Positions 8,171 to 17,940 of a stretch of DNA of 64,000 nucleotides are shown here, piece after piece. The translations under genes and the position numbers were made by a program. Below the pieces are notes generated by a model. It was not told the origin of the DNA. It did no database searches and saw only the letters and a program-made list of their open reading frames with translations. Numbering within the stretch: the first letter of the stretch is position 1; each line of letters opens with the position of its first letter. The DNA is from Kappaphycus alvarezii (lineage: Eukaryota > Rhodophyta > Florideophyceae > Gigartinales > Solieriaceae): positions 372,001 to 436,000 of the forward strand of contig NADL03000548.1 of assembly GCA_002205965.3 (NCBI GenBank), read 5' to 3'.

Positions 8171-9946
8171 TTAAGGATGCATAGTTTCCCCTGGGAGACT
8201 AGGCGGTGTTTGAGGCGATCTTCTTGGCGATCTTCCTCGCTGCTCCCGACGCCTTGCCCTCTTCGATGATCCGCCCCGATCACTTGATGGTCCAGCTCGT
8301 ATCATCATCACGGCCTCGGGAGGATCCTGGTCTTCGGCTGAGGTTGTATTTCTGAGCGGAGCAACGTAAGGTTCCCATAGAGGATATGGGACCAGTCGAT
8401 ATTCCATATCAGGGGGCAAGCTGTAACCTCTCAGTCGCACATCTTGGTTGTTCTTGAGAAATACGTAAACTGGACGGATAATGTTCAGATATGTTTGCGA
8501 CAAGTCTCCGATAGCTACCATTCCATACCTCCCTATAGAGTAATGATATATGACTTCCACAAACTCTGGACCTGCTTCCGTGAACCTTCCGTTTTGGAAT
8601 GAGAATAGAACTCTGATCAATAGTCGGAAATCTTCTTGAGGTAGCAATGGTCCGTTCAACGTACGAAAACATAGGCATATATTAATGTAGAAATGGATGA
8701 TTACGTGGAGTTCGTAGTAGTCACGCGTAATCGAGATGATCCATTCCCAGGCCCTTTTTCCTCCCATAGGAATCATTCTATAGTTAAAGATGAGTATGCC
8801 TCGTGGTTGCGCATAGTCCTGTGTGAGAAGGAATTCTTCAGGCCTCTGATGGTAAGGGACCAGACGACGTGCATGGATTGCCCTCCTTGATCTCTTCCCT
8901 GAGCTTGAACAGAGCTTATAATGCGGGTGTCTTTCCTCCGTGACGATGCAAGGGTTCGAGTACTTTGTTTGGAAAGCCGGCCACTTCACAGCCTGTTGCA
9001 TTGCTTTTCCGTGTGCTACAAGTACTTTAGAGCCGACTGAGAAAGTTTGGACTGGAGGCTCTTCATCCTTATTTCTTGTCTGTGTTAGCGCGCGGTGTGA
9101 TCTCCAGCTTTCGGTGGCCAATAGTTCGACCTCTCTACTCTCTTCATCGATAACATTTGTTTCCATATCTCTCTGTAACATTCTAGGAGCTCTTCCGTAC
9201 ATTAGCTCAAACGGTGACCGTCCACTTCTTCCTCTTCTTCGCCGATAGCCGTATAACACTTTTGGTAAGGCATCTTCCCACTGGATTTCATTCTCGGACA
9301 TAGTTTTCGATATTGATCGTTTGATGGTTCCAACCATCCTCTCCGCTTTCCCGTTTGACATAGGAGCATATGCGAGAACTGTCTTTAGCTGAATACCTTT
9401 TTCTTCCAAGAAACGAAGCAGTGAAGTTGCAGTAAAACAAAGTGCGTTATCCGAGATGATCCTTTTTGGAAGACCAAACGGTTCAATTATTTCTTTTTCG
9501 ATGAATCTCAGGACCACTTCAGCATTGGCCTCCTCAACTGCAACTGCTATTGGCCATCCAGTAAGATGTTCCACCCCTATAAGGAGATATTTGTTTCCGG
9601 AAGAGGTTTCCTTGAATGGGCCGGCAAAGTCAATTGAAAAGGTTTCAAAGAGACCGGAAACTGGAAAGCCTAGAGTTGTCTTATACTTTCGTATTGGCGT
9701 GAATTTTTGACAGTTGTCGCAGCTTTTCACGAAGTTATAGACGTCCTTATGGATACTGGGCCACCAGAATCTCTCAGTAACGAATTTCTTGGTTGTTTCG
9801 AGATCCCAATGCCCTAACTCATCATGAAAAGTCCTCAAGATCTTCATTCTTTCTTTCAAAGGGGCCACTAGTCGAGGACCGGCTTTCGTGTGTCGGAAGA
9901 GTTTCCCATTCCATAATGTAAAGCCTTTTGATTCCTGCGTACCCAA
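8171..9946 (-). CDS. Integrase of the gypsy element fused to an accessory domain
   Basis: The frame is 591 aa. Residues about 40-85 hold the HHCC zinc module (FHDELGH ... CDNCQKF). Residues about 100-250 hold the catalytic DDE core (SIDFAGPF, ISDNALCF, SNGKAERMVGTIKR). Then come FELMYGRAPRM and a C-terminal DNA-binding stretch. Beyond about residue 390 the protein carries a roughly 165-residue domain homologous to the separate 138-aa frame downstream, then a basic Arg/Ser/Pro-rich tail. Integrase inserts the cDNA into host chromatin. The fused extra domain is unusual for Ty3/gypsy, where a chromodomain is the better known C-terminal addition; I see no chromodomain motif here. Confidence 0.9.
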   Translation of the reverse strand: MGTQESKGFTLWNGKLFRHTKAGPRLVAPLKERMKILRTFHDELGHWDLETTKKFVTERFWWPSIHKDVYNFVKSCDNCQKFTPIRKYKTTLGFPVSGLFETFSIDFAGPFKETSSGNKYLLIGVEHLTGWPIAVAVEEANAEVVLRFIEKEIIEPFGLPKRIISDNALCFTATSLLRFLEEKGIQLKTVLAYAPMSNGKAERMVGTIKRSISKTMSENEIQWEDALPKVLYGYRRRRGRSGRSPFELMYGRAPRMLQRDMETNVIDEESREVELLATESWRSHRALTQTRNKDEEPPVQTFSVGSKVLVAHGKAMQQAVKWPAFQTKYSNPCIVTEERHPHYKLCSSSGKRSRRAIHARRLVPYHQRPEEFLLTQDYAQPRGILIFNYRMIPMGGKRAWEWIISITRDYYELHVIIHFYINICLCFRTLNGPLLPQEDFRLLIRVLFSFQNGRFTEAGPEFVEVIYHYSIGRYGMVAIGDLSQTYLNIIRPVYVFLKNNQDVRLRGYSLPPDMEYRLVPYPLWEPYVAPLRNTTSAEDQDPPEAVMMIRAGPSSDRGGSSKRARRREQRGRSPRRSPQTPPSLPGETMHP

Positions 9947-10025
9947 TTTCTGTGTTCAATATCAACCTTTCTCATTTCTAGTCCATCAGGAATTTAATTA
10001 GTCCGTGAATATAGCTTCGTACTCG

Positions 10026-10541
10026 TTATTGTTCGGCACTTGCACTCGGCAACTCCGACGATGTCTCGGAAGCTTTTTCATTTGGAATCAGTGGATCCCT
10101 CAAGCGGGATAGGTAATCGGCAGGCTGATTATTGCGTCCGGGCCTATACACAATTTCAAACCGATATTCTGCGAAAATGTCGAGCCATCGGGCCAAGCGG
10201 TGATGTACATCTTTCTTTTGGAATGCTGTCTTAAGTGCCTGGTGATCAGTTATCAAGACAAATTTCTCGAGTGATAAAAGGTAACACGAAACTTTTTCAG
10301 TGCGAAGACACAGCTAGCGCTTCTTTCTCGCAGACTGAGTATCTCTTTCCGCATCATTCAGAGTGCGACTTGCGAATTGAACCGGGTGTAGTCTTCCGTT
10401 TTCATCTTTTTGGGACAAAACGGCACCCAAAGACCGTTCTGAGGCATCTGTCTCCACAACAAATGGTCTCTTGAAATCTGGATACATGAGCACTGGGGGG
10501 ACACATAGCTTATCTTTAAGCTCTTCAAATGCGGTTTGCAT
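10026..10541 (-). CDS. RNase H part of gypsy pol
   Basis: The minus strand encodes FVVETDASERSLGAVLSQKD, VQFASRTLNDAE, then MITDHQALKTAFQKKDVHH, RLARWLDIFAEYRFEIVYRP and GRNNQPADYLSRL. This is the canonical gypsy RNase H order (D-A-S, TDH-AL, H-ADxLSR). It removes the RNA strand during reverse transcription. It follows the reverse transcriptase frame and precedes integrase. Confidence 0.88.
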
Positions 10542-11530
10542 TTCCTTGTTCCATAAAATTTTCCGTTCTTTGTTGTGCTGGCATGTAACGGTGCTGCAGT
10601 CTTGGCGAAATCTTTGATAAATCTCCTGTAATATGAGGCCAGTCCTAAGAAGCTTCGAACCTCCGTCTTTGAAGCGGGCCTTGGTGCCAACTTGATTTTT
10701 TTCGTTTTCTCTGGATCCACTTTAATTCCCTCTTGATCGACGATATGACCGAGTAATTGGATAGACGTTTTCGCAAAGAAGCATTTGCTTAACTTAATTT
10801 TCAGGCTGTACGCAGCTATTTTCTCCACCACAGTCTTGACATGCGATATGTGCTGATCCAAGGTTTTTGAGAATATCACTACATCATCGATATAAACTCT
10901 TGCAAATGGAAGTCCTTTCAAAACCTCGTTCATCATTCTTTGGAATGTAGCTGGGGCATTCATGAGACCAAAAGGCATCACTTCGAACCTGAATGTACCG
11001 GCTTTGCTGGTAAAAGTTGTTTTTTCCTTGCATTTTTCATCCAATGGAATCTGCCAATAACCAGTGTAAAGATCAATTGAGGTGAAGTATCTCCCGTCCT
11101 TCAAGTCCTCGAGGATTTCCTCCATATTCGGAATCGGAAATCGATCGGGTATCATTCTCTGGTTCAGTTGTCGGTAATCGACGCAAAAACGCAGCTTTCC
11201 ATCCTTCTTTGGTGCGACCACAACTGGAAATGACCATGGGGATGAAACTGGCCGAATGATATCATTTTCCAGCATACTTGTAACATTCTCTGAGATAAAT
11301 TGGTCATATTTTGGCGGTTGACGTCTAGGCCTGTGGTAAATTGGTTTAGTATCGGTAAGTTCAAATGAGTGAGTGACCGGTACACTTGCTTGTCTTAAAT
11401 CGAAACGCTCCATGCAATTACTTCGGAAGATGTTAACATGTCGGATATTATCATTGAGGCGGGGCTGGAAGGTGCTGTACTTTTTCTTGAATTTCTCCAA
11501 TTTGGCGCTGGTCCTTTTCTTGATCCTCAC
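10358..11530 (-). CDS. Reverse transcriptase of the gypsy element
   Basis: The frame is 390 aa. Motifs in order: PKKDGKLRFCVDYRQLNQ, FTSIDLYTGYWQIPL, MPFGLMNAPATFQRMMNEVL, the catalytic YIDDVVIF, LLGHIVDQEGI, and the connection motif FLGLASYYRRFIKDFA. These are textbook Ty3/gypsy reverse transcriptase landmarks. The enzyme copies element RNA into DNA inside virus-like particles. The N-terminal part follows the gag-protease frame closely. Confidence 0.93.
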   Translation of the reverse strand: MRIKKRTSAKLEKFKKKYSTFQPRLNDNIRHVNIFRSNCMERFDLRQASVPVTHSFELTDTKPIYHRPRRQPPKYDQFISENVTSMLENDIIRPVSSPWSFPVVVAPKKDGKLRFCVDYRQLNQRMIPDRFPIPNMEEILEDLKDGRYFTSIDLYTGYWQIPLDEKCKEKTTFTSKAGTFRFEVMPFGLMNAPATFQRMMNEVLKGLPFARVYIDDVVIFSKTLDQHISHVKTVVEKIAAYSLKIKLSKCFFAKTSIQLLGHIVDQEGIKVDPEKTKKIKLAPRPASKTEVRSFLGLASYYRRFIKDFAKTAAPLHASTTKNGKFYGTRKCKPHLKSLKISYVSPQCSCIQISRDHLLWRQMPQNGLWVPFCPKKMKTEDYTRFNSQVAL

Positions 11531-11571
11531 CCTCCAAATTTTGAAGGACCTCTTCCGGCGTGCTCACATCT

Positions 11572-13635
11572 TCAGATATGGAATTCGATATATTCCTTGT
11601 TTTCCGTGCAATTGTAATCTTCTTTCATGCCCCGAATTCCGTCCTTTGATTCGATATTATCGCAAAAAGAAACACATTCAGGTGTCAAACCTACCCTAGA
11701 ATTCCATTCTTCATCTGTTTCAAACCCAGAATCATAATCGTCCCATGTCATGTTCATTGTCCCCCGAGCGTACCCTTTCTCACTTCCGAAAGTGTTAGTT
11801 GGTTCGGAATCTTCGCTGTCATAGCTAGAAGTGAAATCTTCACTGTCCGTCTCTCTTAGATCTTCCGGATGTGTGCTTTTGTCGAAATCCAGGGGCATCT
11901 TCACGTTTCTGCCGTCAACATTAACTGAAACGATTTGGTTGCCCAAGTCAATGCAGGTCCCTAGTCTTTCCATGGTAGGACAGCCAATGATTGCATCGAA
12001 AGGGAGCTCCGGCATGACGAGAAAGTCTACATCAACTTTAGAGTCCCCAAAGAACACGGAAACCTTGTTAACAGTGCCCATGCATTTTGAGACGGTTCCA
12101 TCCGCCACAGTTATTCTTCGAGTAGTTGGAATAATTTCGAGACCTAAATCTGTCACCAAAGTTTCTGAGATAAGGTTTGGAACAGCGCCCGAATCGAAAA
12201 GAGCTTGGGTTTGCATTCCCAATACTTTGACTGGTACTAGTTTAAGACGTCTTGGTGCTGTCGAGGCCGATTGAAGAAACAGTTTCTTACCCTTAGCGGA
12301 CTTATTAGACCTGATAATTTTTTTGAGTTCTTTTCTCGCATCCTCTGCGTCGCCCCTCAAAAGTTGACCAAACGTTATCCCAGTTGGGGCCGATGCAAGC
12401 TCAGCCACCAAATTGTACTTCTTCACATATTCTAGTACGTCCTTCGGGATACTCTTAAATTTCTTACTCTTTTCTCGTCTTCTTGGCCGAAGTGTTTCCC
12501 ACCCTGGAACAACTTGATCAAGCCTCTTGGTTCGAGGAGGTACAGGTGCTGGGATATGCTCCAGCATTCCATAATCTAGCCTAGGTTTTTTCGACAAAAC
12601 GTTCCCTTCCCCATCCCTTTTTGTCACATTAACTTGACTGATTTCTTCAGCGATGGATACATTACCGGCATCCGCCAACCTTTGATCCTTCCTGTTTTGT
12701 AAGATTTTCATCTCTGGTCCTGACTCACTCCTCGCGTCCGATAAATTTGCTCTTCTGTTGTCTTTAGACCAGCAGTTACTTTCATGATGCCCGTAACGAC
12801 CGCACTTTCCACAACGAGTGTTTCTATGTGGATTATCAGGACACCTATTTGCAAAGTGTCCAGGCTTGTGACAGTAGGAACAGACTTCTGCGGCCTTGGG
12901 GGCCCCAGACTGGTTCTTCTTAATGGTAAGAGTAAGGCTTTCCAACTGCGAGGTTATCATGTCAAGTCGATTATCGAATCGGGTTTCCAACCTTTCTTCC
13001 AAGTTTTTGACATCGCTCCTGACTGATTCCAATGCTGCTGCGCTAGTAGCTGGCCTTTGATAATTCTTTTCAGGATGCACGATCGGCATAGATGTACGGG
13101 TTTCCCTCGGTATTTCACTTAGTGACTGAAACGTCTCCGAATTTTTGACAAATTCTACTATGGTACCCTTCAGTTCATTAAAAGTGTGAGGGCCCTTGAT
13201 GAGGAGGAAATCGGAGAGCCGCTTATCCCCCATCGCCGCCTTACGCAGCATTCCGTACTTGGCTTGGGCGTTGAACCCAGCCTTTTCATAGAGATCACAC
13301 AAGTATACCAATGAGCTTAACAAATCGTCGAAGTTGAGCCGGGCCTCTATGGCGGTACGAATCATCTCATCTGGTTCTACCTGCTTAGCATATTCTTTCA
13401 CAAGCCACTCACATACCTCACCGAAGTTACGCCCATTCCCGTTAAGAGACCACCCGTTGATAAACTTGGCCTTATATTTGTGCTTTGCGTCACCATGAAG
13501 ATAGGCGAAGATACTTTCGGCCTTCTCTTCATCGCTCTTCTCACGCATCACAACGTTGACATATGTATAGAGAAACTCCTCAACGTCTTCATTCTTGCCC
13601 CCTGTGAACGTTATACGAGCAGCGTTGAGATCCAT
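11572..13635 (-). CDS. Gag and aspartic protease of the gypsy element
   Basis: The frame is 687 aa, starting MDLNAARITFTGGKNEDVEE about 90 bp inside the 5' LTR. Residues 1-200 are a retrotransposon Gag fold (SIFAYLHGDAKHKYKAKF, FNAQAKYG). A coiled-coil stretch with SVRSDVKNLEERLETRFDNR follows. Two CCHC zinc knuckles (CSYCHKPGHFANRC and CGKCGRYGHHESNC) lie near residues 255-290. The protease active site ALFDSGAVPNLIS is near residue 485. The C-terminal tail is acidic (Asp/Ser/Glu-rich). Gag builds the particle and binds RNA; the protease processes the polyprotein. Confidence 0.93.
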   Translation of the reverse strand: MDLNAARITFTGGKNEDVEEFLYTYVNVVMREKSDEEKAESIFAYLHGDAKHKYKAKFINGWSLNGNGRNFGEVCEWLVKEYAKQVEPDEMIRTAIEARLNFDDLLSSLVYLCDLYEKAGFNAQAKYGMLRKAAMGDKRLSDFLLIKGPHTFNELKGTIVEFVKNSETFQSLSEIPRETRTSMPIVHPEKNYQRPATSAAALESVRSDVKNLEERLETRFDNRLDMITSQLESLTLTIKKNQSGAPKAAEVCSYCHKPGHFANRCPDNPHRNTRCGKCGRYGHHESNCWSKDNRRANLSDARSESGPEMKILQNRKDQRLADAGNVSIAEEISQVNVTKRDGEGNVLSKKPRLDYGMLEHIPAPVPPRTKRLDQVVPGWETLRPRRREKSKKFKSIPKDVLEYVKKYNLVAELASAPTGITFGQLLRGDAEDARKELKKIIRSNKSAKGKKLFLQSASTAPRRLKLVPVKVLGMQTQALFDSGAVPNLISETLVTDLGLEIIPTTRRITVADGTVSKCMGTVNKVSVFFGDSKVDVDFLVMPELPFDAIIGCPTMERLGTCIDLGNQIVSVNVDGRNVKMPLDFDKSTHPEDLRETDSEDFTSSYDSEDSEPTNTFGSEKGYARGTMNMTWDDYDSGFETDEEWNSRVGLTPECVSFCDNIESKDGIRGMKEDYNCTENKEYIEFHI

Positions 13636-13723
13636 GATTACAGAAAAGAATCCCCTCGAATGGTTCCCTAAGACTGCTCAACTCGAATACCTCGGGTGCA
13701 ACCCCCTCCACAAGAGTACCAAA

Positions 13724-14443
13724 TGATAGGGGTAAATCGTCGGGAGAAGAGATACTTAGAACCAACTACCCCAAGACGGAGGTGTTGCGAGCGACAAAAG
13801 TGCTACCGTGGTATAGTTGAACAAATAAAAAGGAGTGTATATGGGAGAGAGTTGAGAGGGCTACAAGCAAGTATAAAAGGGGCAGGGTCTACCACTGATG
13901 CTCTGCGACCAGCTTAGGAAAAAGTTTTCTAGGGTCTGAAGTTGACTCTCAACTTCCTACTACTCGGAGCTTGACCTGAAGTTGTCTGCCAACTTGCTTG
14001 ACCTCTCAAGGAGGAAGCACTTTACTCAGCTTATATAGACCTTTCGGCTAATCCTAAAGTCTCAATCAAACATACTAAATACCATAAAACGCATTCACGG
14101 GAATCGTGTGAACCAGAGAGACCATTAGAAGATATTTCCTCAAGGTAAATATCTAGGTGCCATACCCATGCCAGCCACCCATCGGCCAGGGGTGGGAATT
14201 GATGTGGCCATTATATAGACCTTTCAGAGTCACTCGTAGTATCACCCACAACCTAGAACTGTACTGACATCCACTATGACAGCGTGTCCTAAAATAAAAA
14301 ATCAACCGATGAATTTGCCACACTCACCCAAATTAAAAATATCTTGCAAATTCAAAAACTGTAAAAATATCTTCCCAGTTCCAATACTGTATACAATTAT
14401 GGTCCTCATCTAAATTTTTTCGTGTGCGAATTTGCGCACATCA
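13724..14443 (-). repeat. 5' LTR of the young gypsy element
   Basis: 720 bp, offset 6761 bp from the other LTR and matching it throughout. Followed by the right half of the CTGTT target duplication at 14444-14448. In the transcribed (minus) direction it is the promoter LTR. Confidence 0.95.
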
Positions 14444-14448
14444 CTGTT

Positions 14449-16030
14449 CACGTAAATCTTGGCAGCAGATGTACTGTACACTATTCGAGAGAATAAATAA
14501 TTGTAGGTTTTGAGATACAGTATCCTCGAACTATCTCCATCGATCATCTATTATTAAATTTGGTTTTCAATTCATTATTATTTAAAGTCCTATTTCAGGC
14601 GTATAACTATTTATTCAGTTGGTACTATTTATCATTTGGATCTACCTATTTTAATATCTTCTCAGCTTGCCCTGGGATAGATTCCTGTTCCCTTAGCGAT
14701 AAATACAGCAGACACAACAGGTATAATTGATAAAGGGTCGAGTTTGACTTTCGTACCAACCGCGGCTTGTATTCACGTAGGTTTGACACTCTCAACCCTT
14801 CGGACAGTTTCTTTGAAGCTGTCTTGTTGAATATTGCCATTGAGTACTCAATATGTAATCCAAGCGGGGAGAGTATGGGTAGTTTAATATTTGGAAATTA
14901 GGATCATTGCCCGACGCGAGGCCAGTTGTTCCATGGGGCATTAAGCATAATAGATGTATGGTATGTTTACAAAGTAAGAGATCAGCTATGTGCCCTGATC
15001 ACCCAGAGGACATGCTAGAGACCAAACGTGGCATACATAACACCGTAGCGTTGTAGCTGTGTTTCCACATGAACGATGATCTCGAAGATATCCGAAAATG
15101 CAACAGCTTCCAATACGTTCATCTTCCATCATGGAAATTTGGCTTTGCTCCAAATCGCTTCTTCTGAGCGGTAAAATCAAGTTTGAAAGGAGTTGTACAT
15201 GACATTTATTGCAGCGCGTCGGGAGCCTGAATAAACTTGAGGTCCCTGTTGAGATCTTTTATGGCCTGATTCGTGAGCGGATTGCTGCTGTACGCAAAGC
15301 GCCGATGATTTAAAAACAGGCGACATTCTCTACCTCTGTTTATATTTGAAGCCGACCATAACGCCGTGTAAAGCCAAGGTAAGTTGCACTGAGTACTTGT
15401 TGTACAGACGGGTTATACATCCCTTTATCAGATGATCCCATGGCATTATTTTTTTCAAAGGCCGACGGTTTTCCGATCTTCAGAAATTGGGTAGGTGCAG
15501 CAAGGCTATGGTACAGGGCCACATGCAGACGTTGGATAAAATCATGAGTGTTGATGGAGATTGGCTATGTCGAAATTCGTGAAGGGTGAGGGTTGCTAAC
15601 TTGGAGGCCAAGCCCAAGCTAGTGCGTACCATTACTTAATCGACGACAACCTGCGATTAAACGTGATTGTCACTGGTAAAATGCTTGTTATTTAGATATA
15701 CTGAAGAAGTGAACATGATTTGAATCCTAGTATTGTACAGCCGTAGCACCACTCGCAGAAACCATCCCACGAAGGCTGGTTTGTATGACAACCCATTCAA
15801 GTAAACCACCCTGCTTTATTTACCCCATTAAAGGGGGGAGAAAACGAAGTTTATTTGCGTATATTCCTTTTGCACTGTTGTCAGTGACTTGCGTATATCT
15901 ACGGAATACGGAATATGGTTGCGATAGGTGGACTCGACGAATTACGTAATACTGCACAAAATAAATTTTTTTTACTCATAATGTTTTCTGGAGTGTACAC
16001 TCACTGACAAGTTTAATGCATTCAGTATCT
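14449..16030. other. No recognisable gene
   Basis: Scattered short open frames on both strands. The longest minus-strand ones (14646-14840, 14986-15180, 15340-15522) show no family motif. A weak LINE-3'-end-like patch (GGGGAGAGTATGGGTAGTTT) is at about 14862. Confidence 0.4.
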
Positions 16031-16230
16031 TGCAGTAGGGCACAGTACCTTGGCATACAGTAGTGTACAGTAGTGTACAGCATTGAATTCATCAATAGAG
16101 GGTCTGATGCAAGGAAACTTTGGTTGGTTTAGTACTTGTAAGCTGGGGATTGGCTATGTCCCAGATATACTATCCTGTATACAGTACATACTGTACTGTA
16201 CGTATGTAGTATTGTACACACGTACACACT
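16030..16230. repeat. Cluster of TGTAC/GTACA motifs with small palindromes
   Basis: Units such as AGTGTACAGTAGTGTACAG (from about 16060) and TATACAGTACATACTGTACT (about 16177) occur about 100 bp apart, interleaved with GTATGTAG and GTACAC copies. The stretch can fold on itself. It lies ahead of a C-rich tract that precedes the pyruvyl transferase locus. Confidence 0.45.
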
Positions 16231-16289
16231 TTTATTTACTCATAACAGTATGGTAGACTCTTTGATAAAGTAAAGTAGAGTGAACAAGA

Positions 16290-17800
16290 CTTGTGGTACG
16301 AATGCAAACGGTATATGTCCTGTCGTCCTCGACACCGAAAGAATACACGCCTGCCTCTTCTGCGTGCCTCCAGCAGTTGATGAATTCGGATTTTCACTTC
16401 CACCTCATCCACGAAACCTTGACAAAGATTCAACCTTCTCCGCCAATGCACGCCACGACTGCCTATCGCAACCCCGACTTCAAATCACCAATGAAACACA
16501 AACAGTCACCCCGCAGCAATTCACTCTCACCAACGTCAACAGCGCGCAGCGCCAAAAGTTTCCCACTGACCCTCGAGTCCACATCTTGGAACGCTTGGTA
16601 ACGTATGCAACTTGTCCCAAGTGCGCTAAGCATCCATTCTTACCTTATCTGGCCGCCTGTACTTTACCAATGTCGCAACAGTTAGTACCTGGCATCATTC
16701 CTTATCATCACCCCTCCCCACCACAACCTGCTTATGCAATCAAGCGACCGACTCGGAGTCCCTGGCTGCCACATACACAACATAATCTCCCCTATTTATC
16801 TACTGTACCTTCTCATCCCACCCACTTTGCGCCCTCAGGTAGCTGTACAGCCTTCTTCGCCAATTAGTGAGGAGAAAACCACAATACCTCAATACTCACC
16901 TCGCCCACCTGCGATCTGCTGTAAGTAACTATCCCCGCTCGCTCGTGCCCTACAGCCGTCCCTGAAGCAAACTACTCTCAACCACTCTCACCTCGACCAC
17001 TATATCTTCCAACAGTAAATTACCAAACCCTTTCCTCACTTCCTGCTCTCACACTTTTGCAAATCTACTTGTCGTCTAGAAATCATCCATCCCGCATCCT
17101 GCGATACCCCGCCACATCATCCAATGCATCTGCGCATCTCCAATCACCCGTTGTGTCTACCATCTTGTTGGTACTGTGGTTCTCCTCCAACTCGCTCTTC
17201 GCCTCTCCTCGCACTCCCTTCTCCTCTCACCCTCCGCCCCTCCCAATCTTTTCCTCGACCTCACCATCCTCCAAATCCTCCTCCCTACCTTCTATCCCAC
17301 CTTTTAACCACCGCCTCTCCCCCCCCCCATCCAGCCCCTCCCCCTCTCCATTCCCACCCTCCAACTCCTTTCCACCTCCCTCACAAACGCCTCCTACGCA
17401 CTCCTCGGCGCCACTCAACCCTCGTCGTCAAATTACTGGAACCGCTGCCTACATTTCTACTCTCCTTCCTCCTGCTACCCACCCACCCCCGACACATAAG
17501 CTCTTCAGTCTTGTGCCCCTACTATCCGGCATCTTGTTGTTCACTCTCCCAACCATCCGCTCCCCGCACTCTCTCCCATTCTGCTCTCCACCGTGTTATT
17601 CCGCTTTGCGCAACATCCTACTCACCTGCATTCACGCCCCCAACCCACCCCCACCGCTCATTCTCTGCATGCCCTTGCCCACCAATTTCGGTCTCTCCAT
17701 GCCCCGCTTGTACCCCCACTACTGCTTGCCGGAGTGCTCAAGTACTGCTCCCTCCCGACAAGTGTTTCCTATCCTGTTGGCCCGAAGATTTTGGTTAACG
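16290..17800. other. Strongly C-rich, G-poor tract; coding status unclear
   Basis: The plus strand is dominated by C, T and A with long CCCTCC-type runs. This removes stop codons and gives overlapping open frames in all three forward frames (for example 17057-18067 and 17124-17798). The predicted peptides are Pro/Ser/His-rich and match no family I know. Near 17800 the skew flips to G-rich, where the pyruvyl transferase coding region begins. It may be a long pyrimidine-rich leader or promoter, or a fast-evolving gene with frame errors. Minus-strand frames are full of stops. Confidence 0.35.
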
Positions 17801-17940
17801 TGTGCTGTTTGCTACGTACCAACTCGCTTCGCTTGCTGTTCTGACCCGTCTGCAACCGTTGTCTCACTCGCTGGCGAATTCCTCAAGCGCTTTGCTACCT
17901 TGTTTGTCGCCGTGTTTACACCTACCGTTTTCACTCGGAG

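Larger units (their letters stand above)
6963..14443 (-). mobile_element. Ty3/gypsy-like LTR retrotransposon, young and nearly whole
   Basis: The element is 7481 bp. Its two 720-bp LTRs start TG and end CA, show no difference I could find by eye, and are flanked by the perfect 5-bp duplication CTGTT (6958-6962 and 14444-14448). It is oriented on the minus strand with gag-protease, then reverse transcriptase, RNase H, integrase, and an extra accessory gene where an env-like gene would sit. A G-rich tract inside the 7683 boundary can serve as polypurine tract. The sequence inside 13723 starts TGGTACTC on the minus strand, a plausible tRNA primer site. LTR identity implies very recent insertion. 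It looks whole apart from about two interruptions in pol. Confidence 0.95.

Noticed and set aside
8940-9248. Forward frames inside the gypsy element
   Set aside because: Antisense shadows of the integrase coding sequence; no independent motif.
16280-16867. 195-residue open frame as a host gene
   Set aside because: Low-complexity composition, an overlapping second frame, and no recognisable domain. Kept only as part of the C-rich tract.
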